Shown here: positions 24,130 to 32,288 of the stretch, one piece after another | Numbering within the stretch: position 1 is the stretch's first letter | Layout of the letters: the number at the start of each line of letters is the position of its first letter | NCBI GenBank assembly: GCA_944472135.2 | Contig: OX235270.1 | Coordinates: 83,895,168-83,959,167, forward strand | From: Trichobilharzia regenti | Taxonomy: Eukaryota; Platyhelminthes; Trematoda; Strigeidida; Schistosomatidae | Length of the DNA stretch: 64,000 nucleotides | Reading direction: 5' to 3' | Notes under the pieces: generated by a model | Told to the model about the DNA's origin: nothing | The model's input: the letters and a program-made list of their open reading frames with translations, nothing else | Database searches by the model: none | Position numbers and translations under genes: made by a program

Positions 24130-24700
24130 AATAAGTAATTCCATATTAGTTTGTTTATTTGATATATCACACAGTGAAATAGTTATATTTACTGGATGAC
24201 GTTTTGAACAAAATTTATTGTTCATAATCATATCAGTTATAATCACACGACTGTGAAACTTGAGTTTTATAGTTTCCTTTATTCTCTTCTATTTGTCGTC
24301 GTTGGGGTAGTAGAATTTTCCAGATATCTGGGACAAGTGTTGAATCATTCGTATTACACATATTTGGGGTTGATTCGATAAAGAAAGTTTCTGTTATCAG
24401 TCTCCCCCTCCAACCTGTTACACTAGATTTTGAAAATGTCATCCTATCCCATCCTATTGTATGGTTGTGTGCAACTGCATTTAGTGCTATCGCTGAACTA
24501 TTCTCTAGATTTCTTATCTTATTTGGGTCAACTAATCTAGATTTTGCTAGGCTTTTATGCTCGACTAGTCTGACTGCCCCTGTCCTACTGCTTTGACCCT
24601 GCATTACATTCAACTGCGATTTGTAGCATTTACACAGAGGTTTCAATTGTGGCTGTGTGTGTGTGTGTGTGCGTGAAAACACAAAAACAACCAATCCCGT
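24130..24700 (-). mobile_element. PLE-2 GIY-YIG and 3' end, minus strand
   Basis: The minus-strand frame 24233-24694 encodes TGAVRLVEHKSLAKSRLVDP, ENSSAIALNAVAHNHTIGW and LVPDIWKILLPQRRQ, the second half of the PLE-2 nuclease domain and the C-terminus. Upstream is a GT run (about 24652-24672) and then unrelated sequence. The terminal repeat with the hammerhead-like fold is at 24188-24240. Confidence 0.85.
24188..24240 (-). ncRNA. Hammerhead-like fold in PLE-2 terminal repeat
   Basis: On the minus strand: stem I 5' strand AACTGAT, core ATGATTA, stem II GAAC/GTTC, then AAAACGTC and stem I 3' strand ATCCAGT with one bulged C. Relative to the 35934 and 55051 copies, the stem I bulge has moved to the other strand while pairing is kept. 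Two core positions differ from canonical CUGAUGA. Confidence 0.4.
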
Positions 24701-24770
24701 CCAAGGTCACCAGGAGAGGTGATTAATAAACTCGTAGAGAAATCTTAAAGCTCACTTCAAATTGAAGTAT

Positions 24771-24812
24771 GCGCTGAAGATGTCGCCCAGTAGGGTGATG
24801 AAAGCTTCGCAA
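24771..24812 (+). ncRNA. Hammerhead-ribozyme-like motif
   Basis: CTGAAGA (canonical CUGANGA), one extra T, a 7-bp stem GTCGCCC/GGGTGAT with loop AGTA, then GAAA. Very short stem III AG/CT, then T at the cleavage position. TGCG before the core and CGCA after it pair as stem I. This order matches type I hammerheads reported in Penelope-like elements; the extra T is a deviation. It lies 70 bp beyond the PLE-2 fragment at 24130-24700. Confidence 0.5.
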
Positions 24813-24819
24813 ATTAACT

Positions 24820-26046
24820 GTCCAGCTTACAGAACAAAACCACCTCAAAATCATTCACCTGAGCTACAAATCTTCTCTATGATCGTGGTTTCCTCTACTA
24901 TTCACCAATTACCAAACCAATCGAGGTTAATCCTCAGACATCATGGAAGTGTCCGTACTAGTTAAGAGCCTACATATCTGGCAACAGAGACCGAACATCT
25001 CGGTTCAGTCTATCAGATTTTATTAAAAAGGAATAATAATTGATTCTCATTGCCATCGTGGCCCAAGTTATCCAGTGGATAACGCCTTTTCGTTTGAAGC
25101 TTTGGGTACTGCATTCGGATAATTCTGATTAGGAAGAGGAGTAGAGTGGAGGTGCACAAAGTAACGAGTCCAAAGTGTGCATTCTGCCCCCCCTCCCAGT
25201 CACCATCTACCCAACTACTTGAAATACTCCCAGCTAATCTTTATTCTTCTGCTATGTTTGGCAAACTGAAGGTACAGATACATACGAAAATAAACAGAAG
25301 CCAAACAGACAGTGAAACAGTGCATGAATCATCGTGGGATTCGCCGCATCATCACAGTCCTTATTCCGACTAGTATGAGTGGCAGTGAAACAGTGACGCT
25401 TGCAATACGACTTCATGTTAAAGAGATGGGTGGCATCATCTACTGTATGACGCTACTTGACTTCTTCAATTACGCATCATAAGTTTTTAAATCCATTTAC
25501 TTACCGTTCAGACATAACTCTTGGTCCTATCAAAAACCACCTGTCATATAGCGAAACCAACACATTCTAAAATCTACAAGATCAGAATAGATTCCGCTTC
25601 CAAAGATAACATGTTACATTCGTGAGATAGGAAGATGTAAACTGTTGCGAATTACACCTTTACTTTTACACCTCTTTTGTAACAGAAATATCGCAAGTAG
25701 GAAAATTCAAAACAAACAGTCTGTGTCCATAGTCATGTTTGATTACAAGTAGGATAAATCTCTATAGATAAGTGGGAAAGTCTGTAGCCTAAACTGAGGA
25801 GTTGACAGTGTGAATCTACTAAAGCACACTCTCAACTATTTAAAAAAAAATTATTTTTAAAGAATCCAAAAAGGAAATGTGACCTTGTTGCCATACAGAC
25901 AGTCTGTTCTTCTATAATCCCATGAGCACGGAAGTAGCAGGTGTGAGCTTAGTTCGTACACCTGCTTAATATTCATCCTAAAATCAACATTATGCATATT
26001 AAAGAAAAGGTGTTCAACGAAGAGTTACTTTTTCCGGCGATGTCAT

Positions 26047-26050
<4 letters not shown>
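24820..26050. other. No recognisable gene
   Basis: AT-rich sequence. A weak tRNA-like stretch (ggcccaagttatccagtgg) lies at about 25061-25079 and may be a decayed SINE head. Nothing else could be supported. Confidence 0.45.

Positions 26051-26127
<77 letters not shown>
26051..26127. repeat. (AT)n microsatellite, 77 bp
   Basis: Uninterrupted alternating A and T from 26051 to 26127. It lies next to the 3' flank of the PLE-1 copy at 26170-27300; similar (AT)n runs occur inside PLE-1 terminal repeats at 27433 and 30503. Confidence 0.95.
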
Positions 26128-26131
<4 letters not shown>

Positions 26132-26169
26132 ATTGTCTTAGCAACAAAATGAATATTTCATTAGAATTG

Positions 26170-27300
26170 TAAATTTCAGATAACAAATTACGCAATGTAG
26201 AAAGCGTTAATCGGGTAGAAACTAAAATAAGATTAAATAAGCAAGTTGGGAGACGTAATCTAATCGATGGGGTTGAGTAGAGCTCACCAGAAATTAAGAC
26301 TGAACAAGAGTCAAGTTAACAACAGGGTAGTAAGGGGGTAGAGATTGAATAAAGGGTGTGGGGGGGAGAATATTATACAATTAAGAAGCAGACAAGCAAA
26401 AAAAATAAGAAACAAAAATTACATATTTGTTGTCAGGTCCATTGTAGATTTAGTGACTGAAAAAGCTTCTTTTGAATGCACAGTTCAGGCTTTAATATGT
26501 GAATTGCCATTACTTCTTCGGTTTGAAGAAGTTTGATTCGTACTCTTTTATAGCAAGATTCCCACGTATTCAGTAGACAACCTTGAAGTTGTTTTGTAGG
26601 TTTGCTAGGTGTCCTGATTCGATATAGCTTCTTCTTTATAAAACCACGAGGGTAAGTGTTCGATGAAACGTTTGGATGGCAAACTCTGAGTACGGCCAAC
26701 ATACCTAGCTGTACACGAGTAGGTGAATTGGTAGATGCACATTAATTAGGCCAACAGTGGTAGTTTATCTTTTACGTTCATAGGAATCATCGATTTCGTA
26801 GAGAAGGCTAGTCAGAGTTCAGCCGCAAAGAAGGCTTTCTTCAGTTAGCAGGACAGGCGGTTTCATAGTATTTCTGCCAGAGTCAATTAAATTGTCAACT
26901 CAAGTAGAGAAGCCTGTTAAGAAAAGAAAGTGTGGGCGGTTCTGGTTACGCGAATTTGAGGTGAAACGTTCCGGGCAGACATTTTCGAGGATTCTCTTCA
27001 GAGTGTTTGGCTCCTCTTCCATAGTGTCTGGGTTGCAAAATGCTGCGGATTCTGTAGCACAGTGGACGTACAGGGGTACCCAATTGTGAAAGTTACTAAG
27101 TTGTCCGTACCATGTCAGCTTTTTGTGGATGGATCTCTTCAGTGTTCCATCTTGTTTATATCTTGTTAATTGGATATCCCGGAAGGATATTTTTGTCTCA
27201 GATTCCTTCTCTAGTGTGAACTGAACTGTTGGATGGCAACTGTTGAGGTTCAAGATGTTCTCCAGATTCTCCTCATTGCTAGAGATAATGAAAATTCATA
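26170..27300 (-). mobile_element. PLE-1 copy, minus strand, RT middle to C-terminus
   Basis: The minus-strand frame 26900-27253 encodes the block just after the RT catalytic motif (FTLEKESETKISFRDIQL, SIHKKLTWYGQLSNFHNW). Frame 26433-26702 encodes the C-terminal end (AIHILKPELCIQKKLFQSLN). Between them the nuclease region is broken or missing. The copy starts just after the YVDD position, so it cannot be active. Confidence 0.8.
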
Positions 27301-27309
27301 CATTTATTT

Positions 27310-27965
27310 CCCTTGATGAATTTGAATAATTCATGGATAATCCCCATCCAGGCATTAATGAAAACAAAACATGTAGTTCAGGGAAAAGTCTCTTTTCGGC
27401 AAATTCTTTTTCGTAGCTGTATAATTGCGAAGATATATATATATATATATATATATATTATTTTATATGTATGTGTACATTAAGTTTGTCAACCAAAAAT
27501 GCAATTGGTTATGGTTTTTTTAACGAAACAGGTGAAGATCGGTAATACAAGTTAAGAAAATTAGGTGTTAATGAAATTAGGGAAGTAACAAAGGTGATGA
27601 GTTGTCGCAAACAGTCGTTAAAAGAAGTTATGTCATAATATGAATAGTTTGATGAGTGAGGTTTACTCACGATACACACAGAAACAAAGTAGAGAATACG
27701 AAACTACGTAAGAGTTCTTAATGAATTCACGAATTATAAGCAATTAAAGAATAGGCAAGCAAACGAAATTAAGTCATCGAAATCAAAAAAGTTGTTACCA
27801 TGACAGTAGAAGTGGTTAAGTAATCCTCTTTTGTATGCACAGCTCCGGTTTTTCTATGTGAATGGTCAGAGTTTCAGCGATACATAGAAGAAGAAACCGT
27901 ATTACTTTTGATAGGTTTTTCTTGACTGTGTAGATTACTTTGAAAGAGACGTTTGTTGAAAAAGG
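27310..27965 (-). mobile_element. PLE-1 C-terminal end and terminal repeat, minus strand
   Basis: Minus-strand translation near 27830-27880 gives IHIEKPELCIQKR, the PLE-1 C-terminus. The following 3' sequence down to 27310 contains an (AT)n run and matches 30350-30568 plus 35740-35806 in inverted orientation. It sits head-to-head with the PLE-1 ORF at 27975 and in direct orientation upstream of the copy at 26170-27300, giving both inverted and direct terminal-repeat arrangements. Confidence 0.7.
27433..27458. repeat. (AT)n microsatellite in PLE-1 terminal repeat
   Basis: 26 bp of alternating AT. The homologous position in the PLE-1 terminal repeat at 30503-30525 also carries (AT)n. Confidence 0.9.
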
Positions 27966-27974
27966 AATTTTTTT

Positions 27975-29201
27975 TTTATTTGTTCATTGTTCACAAATGT
28001 ACCACTAGTAGACACTACCTGCTATCTATGCGAGTATATTGAATCAAATAGTATGAACATTGGCTTACCAACTGATTATCTTAAACAACTACTATTGAGA
28101 TGCACACTGAATGTGCAATTTAGATTTAATGATGTCATCTACAACCAAAGAGATGGAGTCGCCATGGGGTCTCCTTTAGGACCGCTCTTAGCTGACGTTT
28201 TCATGGCAAGCTTAGAGAATGGCCCACTAAAGGAAACCATCGATAGTCTGTTTATGTATAAAAGATATGTTGATGATACATTCATTGTATGTGACGAAAA
28301 CACTTCAACTGCCGAACTTCTTAGAATATTTAATGGTTCTCACCCATCTTTGCTTTTCACGATCGAAGAAGAGTCGGATTCTTCGTTTCACTTTCTTGAT
28401 GTTAAGCTAGATAGAAGAGAGAATGGAACGCTTCTAAGGTCGATTTACCGAAAGCCAACATTCACTGGGCAGTACACTAACTTCAACAGTTGGGTACCTT
28501 TAGGGAGAAAGAGAAATCTTATTCACTCCTTATGCTCCAGAATTCGTAAAATCTGCTCTCCAGAGACAATCGATAGGGAACTAGATAACCTTCGATCAAA
28601 TCTCCTTAACAATGGTTATCCCACAAGCTTCATTGAACGTAACATCAAGAAAGAATCCGCCCCGAGACAAGTCACAGTACCAAAGAAAAAGCTGTTTATG
28701 AGTCTTGCATTCAAAGGTGACACCATTTCAGAATTGATTAAAAATCGTTTATCTAAATGTATTAAACGCACTTTTCCTGCAGCTGACCTGCAACTAGGTT
28801 TTACCAGCCGAAATATGATCAGACAATGCGTCAAGGATAGATTACCGCTTTTGTCCACATCTATGTGCATTTACTCTTTTACTTGCTCTTGTGGAGCTGT
28901 TTATATTGGACGTTGTAAGCGTAATCTCCGAAAACGTGTAGCTGAACACTATCCGGTTTGGTTAATGAAAGGCGAACGTAGAACTGCTAAGTCGTCTATT
29001 TGTGATCACCTGTTAGAATCTGGTCATTTAACCCCACGTGATTCATCTTTCAAAGTTATATACATGGCAAAATCGAATCGATCCAAAAGTTTACGTTTTC
29101 TTCACTTATGCATAGCCGAAGCTTTAGCTATACATGAACAGAAACCTAAATTATGTGTTCAAAAGCGTTTTGTCAAACCCCTTTCTTTACCTTGGTCATA
29201 A
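27975..29201 (+). CDS. PLE-1 polyprotein, RT (C-terminal part) plus GIY-YIG nuclease
   Basis: Best preserved Penelope-like ORF here, 404 codons open from 27987 (the frame is open a little upstream, with CSLFTNVPL). RT motifs: DGVAMGSPLGPLLADVF at residues 56-72 and the catalytic YVDD at 94-97. Then FLDVKLDRRENGTLLRSIYR at about 136-155. The GIY-YIG domain starts at CIYSFTCSCGAVYIG (294-308), with Arg315 and His321 in the expected places. The C-terminus is AIHEQKPKLCVQKRF and ends LPWS. Known PLEs reverse-transcribe their RNA at a nicked target, the nick being made by GIY-YIG. The N-terminal third of the RT is absent: the frame begins at the junction with the inverted PLE-1 end at 27310-27965. 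So this copy is truncated although the rest is open. Confidence 0.9.
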   Translation, partial: FICSLFTNVPLVDTTCYLCEYIESNSMNIGLPTDYLKQLLLRCTLNVQFRFNDVIYNQRDGVAMGSPLGPLLADVFMASLENGPLKETIDSLFMYKRYVDDTFIVCDENTSTAELLRIFNGSHPSLLFTIEEESDSSFHFLDVKLDRRENGTLLRSIYRKPTFTGQYTNFNSWVPLGRKRNLIHSLCSRIRKICSPETIDRELDNLRSNLLNNGYPTSFIERNIKKESAPRQVTVPKKKLFMSLAFKGDTISELIKNRLSKCIKRTFPAADLQLGFTSRNMIRQCVKDRLPLLSTSMCIYSFTCSCGAVYIGRCKRNLRKRVAEHYPVWLMKGERRTAKSSICDHLLESGHLTPRDSSFKVIYMAKSNRSKSLRFLHLCIAEALAIHEQKPKLCVQKRFVKPLSLPWS

Positions 29202-29419
29202 TAATTTTCTTTCTAGTTTTTATTTTATTTTACTACTTGAATTCTTTCCACTTCACTTCACATCTTCATTCTTATCGTAATCGTACTCCTAATTTTCATA
29301 ATTTTTAGATAACACTTGACATTTTTGTTATAGAACAGTCTTTAATATTTTTGTAATTTATCCACTTCAACTCTACCCCTTATAACTTTTATCACATATA
29401 TACGTACATTGACTGAGCA
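29202..29419 (+). other. 3' flank of PLE-1 ORF
   Basis: T-rich sequence after the stop codon, presumably the element's 3' UTR, ending where the opposite-strand PLE-1 copy begins. Confidence 0.5.
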
Positions 29420-30345
29420 ATTATTTAGTGCCACTTAATAACCTTTTTCTGTAATATAAATACGACTGTACAGCTTGAAAATGAAGTCGTTGAAAAGAAA
29501 TTTCTTCGCTGAACAAAAACTGTGTTTTTACTTATGAAAAAGGAATGATCAGTGTTAACCAGGTGTTCGATTATCGCACTCTTTATTGCACCACTATCGC
29601 CTTTTCGCAACCATGCTGGATAGCGTTCTTGAATCCTCTTGGACAGGGTCCGCGTCAAACGACCAATTTACCCAGCTCCACAGCAGCAGGTGAACTGATA
29701 TATGCACATAGACGTGGTCAGATGCTGGATCTTGTCCTTGAGGCTTTTGCAGGTCAGTGGGCGACTGGAGAACACTATTCTTAGCGTTGCTGCAAAGAAT
29801 GTTCTTCTCATAGGTGATGTGATCCTTCTTTTAGGAATATCACTTGTTAAATCTCCCTTGAAATCCAAGTTCATATAGAATTTCTTTTTAGGCGCAATTA
29901 AAGTTTCGTTTCTCCGAATTCTCGGTTTGATATTTTTGTCGATGAATCTTTTTGGATATCCATTTTGAATGAAGATTTCTCTTAGAATATCTAATTCTGT
30001 TTTCGGAATGTCGGGACCACAGATGCGTCGGATGCAGATGGCAAGTGATTTAATTAAATTCCGCTTTTATTGAATAGGTACCCAGCTATAGAAGCTTGTT
30101 AGTTCACCATTCCAAGTAGCTTTTCTATGGATCGATCTTATTAGGCTTCCATCAGTTCTTCTTGTTAGTTCCACCTTAAGACACGAAATTTCGACGCGTT
30201 TTCCATTTCAAGATTGAATTCTATTGCTTGATGGCAACAGTTAAATGTCTTCATCAGTGGACTGGGGTCATTGTGTTTTTCACAAATAATGAATATGTCG
30301 TCTACGTATCTTTTATACAGTCGTAAATTGTCAAGCCGAGCATTG
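29420..30345 (-). mobile_element. PLE-1 copy, minus strand, YVDD to GIY-YIG, frameshifted
   Basis: The minus strand near 30310 encodes LYKRYVDDIFIICEKHNDP, with the RT catalytic motif intact. Further on, 29668-29874 encodes LTTSMCIYQFTCCCGAG, the start of GIY-YIG, and 29425-29658 encodes SKRIQERYPAWLRKGDSG. Frameshifts separate the blocks and the C-terminus is replaced by unrelated frame. Its 5' side continues into the terminal repeat that the Gypsy element has split. Confidence 0.85.
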
Positions 30346-30568
30346 ACATTTTGTTACTACCTTAATTTCATTAACACCTAATTTTCTTGACTGATTTTCT
30401 ATTACGTAACTCCAACTACCAATCCTCACCTGTTTCGTTAAAATAACCATAACCAATTGTATTTTTGGTTGACAAACTTAATGTACATATACATACAAAA
30501 TAATATATATATATATATATATATTTGCGTTTGTGCAGCTGAGAAAATGAATTCGACGAAAAGAGACT
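30346..30568 (-). mobile_element. PLE-1 terminal repeat, left part, interrupted by Gypsy element
   Basis: Matches 27330-27620 in inverted orientation, including caaccaaaaatacaattgg-type sequence and an (AT)n run (30503-30525). The repeat resumes at 35736-35806 on the far side of the Gypsy insertion. Joining the two parts, minus one GACT, reproduces the uninterrupted sequence seen at 27330-27420. Confidence 0.85.
30503..30525. repeat. (AT)n microsatellite in PLE-1 terminal repeat
   Basis: Short alternating AT run at the same place in the terminal repeat as 27433-27458. Confidence 0.9.
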
Positions 30569-30868
30569 TGTAGCGGTAAATAATTCCCCAAAATTATTGA
30601 CCACAGCAATCACTCATTGGATGCTGACCACCACTGTTTAAGTCGACTTGTTTAGCTGAAGGCTTCCGGTCAAGCATCCCCGCCATTTGGTACCCCGTCG
30701 TGTCACGTGCACGATCACTAGCTAGCTAAGCGTTCGTCTGACGGCTTGTTTTGGTCCCTAAATATATCACGTAGTTTGGACGATCAAATATTGGCTTTTG
30801 CTTTGTCTTTGGTACGCGAGAATAAATTAATTAGAAGTTGCTGAACGAGATATCCGTCAACCTTTAAA
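30569..30868 (+). repeat. 5' LTR of Gypsy element
   Basis: 300 bp, starting tgtagcgg and ending tttaaa. AATAAA lies at 30821-30826. It differs from the 3' LTR at one internal G/A and at CC/TT six bases before the end. The boundary is set by the 4-bp duplication and by the empty site at 27330-27420. Confidence 0.93.
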
Positions 30869-30886
30869 CTGGTGAGCCCAACCGCG
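30869..30886 (+). other. Primer-binding site of Gypsy element
   Basis: ctggtgagcccaaccgcg directly follows the LTR; TGG starts at 30870 as expected for a tRNA 3' CCA complement. I do not assign the tRNA; the related CsRn1 is reported to use tRNA-Trp. Confidence 0.65.
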
Positions 30887-30981
30887 AACTTCATCCACGA
30901 TAAATCCGCAGATAACCCCGGTGAGTTCGTTCCATTTTGTATTTGTTCTTGTACCATATATTATTCGACATAATTTTCGTC

Positions 30982-31809
30982 ATGAGTGATCTTAGTCCCA
31001 AGGTCATCCGTATCCGCTCAACTCCTAAAACCATTCAGCTCGTACCATACTGGCCAGATAATGCTGAAACGTGGTTTCTGCTAGCTGAAGCAGATTTTTG
31101 TGAGCATGGGATAACCGATCAACGTTCACAGTTACTTGCAGTTATTCACGCCCTACCGCGGGAATTCAGCAAGTACGTAACATCACAGATGTTCAGTCCC
31201 GAGGTAAGTAACTCGTACGAGTTGCTCAAAGCATCCCTCCTCAGGAGAAACGTTCTCACGGACCGACAACGTCTAGATGAATTATTTCGTAACATCGAGT
31301 TAGGAGATCAGTCAGCCGTGAGCATGCTGACAAGAATGAAAGAAGTCGTCGGCCAAAGTCAGTTCGACGAAGGACTGTTTAGAGAACTCTTCTTAACCAA
31401 GCTGCCACAGTCTGTACAGACCGTACTTGTGACACTTCAGGGTACTGTAATAGAGGACTTAGCTATTACTGCAGATAGGATTCTAGAAATAACTAAACGG
31501 TCTGTTCCCGAAATATGCTCGATGACTAAGCAGACTTCGAGTAAGGATCCTGCAATGATAGAGTTATGCAACTCCATCCAGCAGATGTTTAGGTCAAACA
31601 TGCATTCTAAATCCTCCGACCGTCGTCCTAAATCTCCTCAACGCAGGAACTCACGTGGTCGATCTAAGTCCAAACCACGTTCACTGAAAAACCCTGACTG
31701 GTGCTGGTACCACAACACCTATGGCCAAGAAGCGAAGTGTTGCCGTAAGCCTTGTAACTTCGGAAATGTCTCAAAGTCTGTGGGAAACTATCCCGCCGGC
31801 ACGCGTTAG
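30982..31809 (+). CDS. gag: Gag polyprotein of Gypsy element
   Basis: 275 residues from ATG at 30982 (MSDLSPKVIRIRSTPKTI). The frame is open 45 bp further upstream but that part is hydrophobic and unlike Gag. The capsid-like part (about residues 20-170) includes WFLLAEADFCEHGITDQ and LDELFRNIELGDQSAVSML. A basic Arg/Ser/Lys stretch follows (about 210-235). Then comes a zinc-binding motif C-x2-H-x8-C-x4-C at about residues 241-258 (CWYH ... C ... C). This CHCC pattern, not CCHC, is characteristic of the CsRn1 group. Gag packages element RNA in cytoplasmic particles. The stop at 31807 is 19 nt after a slippery heptamer, so a fraction of ribosomes is expected to continue into protease. Confidence 0.9.
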   Translation: MSDLSPKVIRIRSTPKTIQLVPYWPDNAETWFLLAEADFCEHGITDQRSQLLAVIHALPREFSKYVTSQMFSPEVSNSYELLKASLLRRNVLTDRQRLDELFRNIELGDQSAVSMLTRMKEVVGQSQFDEGLFRELFLTKLPQSVQTVLVTLQGTVIEDLAITADRILEITKRSVPEICSMTKQTSSKDPAMIELCNSIQQMFRSNMHSKSSDRRPKSPQRRNSRGRSKSKPRSLKNPDWCWYHNTYGQEAKCCRKPCNFGNVSKSVGNYPAGTR

Positions 31810-31828
31810 CGGCAACCGTCGCCGGTGG
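31782..31828 (+). promoter_or_regulatory. Programmed -1 ribosomal frameshift signal, gag/protease
   Basis: The heptamer G GGA AAC at 31782-31788 lies in the Gag reading frame exactly as X XXY YYZ. After a 4-nt spacer, CCGCCGGC (31793-31800) can pair with GCCGGTGG (31821-31828) to give an 8-bp GC-rich stem, and the loop includes the Gag stop. The -1 frame is open from 31758 through the protease to 32288. All three parts of a classical signal are therefore present. That it works is inferred. Confidence 0.75.
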
Positions 31829-32288
31829 CACTAGCCGCCTACTTTACATCCATGATGTGATAAGCCAGACTCGATACTTAGTCGACACAGGCGCCGAAGT
31901 CAGCGTCCTTCCTGCTACAGCAGCAGATCGACAGAAGGAACCTACCTTCAACTTACAGGCTGCAAATGGAAAACCAATCGCAACCTTTGGTAGGAAATAC
32001 GTCTATCTGAACGTAGGTTTACGCAAACCTATTCGGTGGATTTTCCTTCTCGCTGACGTTACAATGCCCATCATTGGCACGGACCTACTTAATCATCATG
32101 ATTTACTCGTAGACGTCCGCCGAAAACGACTGATTGACAATACTACTAGTCTGTCTATCAAAGGCATCAGCTACATAGGCCCTAGTTTGTCACCCGTTAA
32201 GATAAAGGCAATTCTTGATCCAACTTTTCAACCTATGTTGACAAGTATCCGGAACTTAATTGCCCGTCGAACGACCTACCGTGCATAA
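31788..32288 (+). CDS. pro: Aspartic protease of Gypsy element (-1 frame)
   Basis: The frame is read after the slip; it has no need of its own start codon. It begins [20 protein letters not shown], then [12 protein letters not shown] carries the retroviral-type aspartic protease active site DTG (DTGA at about residues 29-32 after the slip). [18 protein letters not shown] and the flap-end block [18 protein letters not shown] follow; the latter matches the ILG/IIG motif that closes the domain. The protease cleaves the Gag-Pol precursor. The frame ends at TAA 32286-32288; the RT frame overlaps it from 32219. Homology suggests the frames should join near 32235-32245, where I see no slippery site, so one base has probably been lost or gained. 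Confidence 0.88.
   Translation, partial: LSRRHALAATVAGGTSRLLYIHDVISQTRYLVDTGAEVSVLPATAADRQKEPTFNLQAANGKPIATFGRKYVYLNVGLRKPIRWIFLLADVTMPIIGTDLLNHHDLLVDVRRKRLIDNTTSLSIKGISYIGPSLSPVKIKAILDPTFQPMLTSIRNLIARRTTYRA

Noticed and set aside
30937..30981. Upstream Met (30937) as Gag start
   Set aside because: It adds 15 hydrophobic residues unlike Gag proteins; the ATG at 30982 is followed at once by Gag-like sequence.
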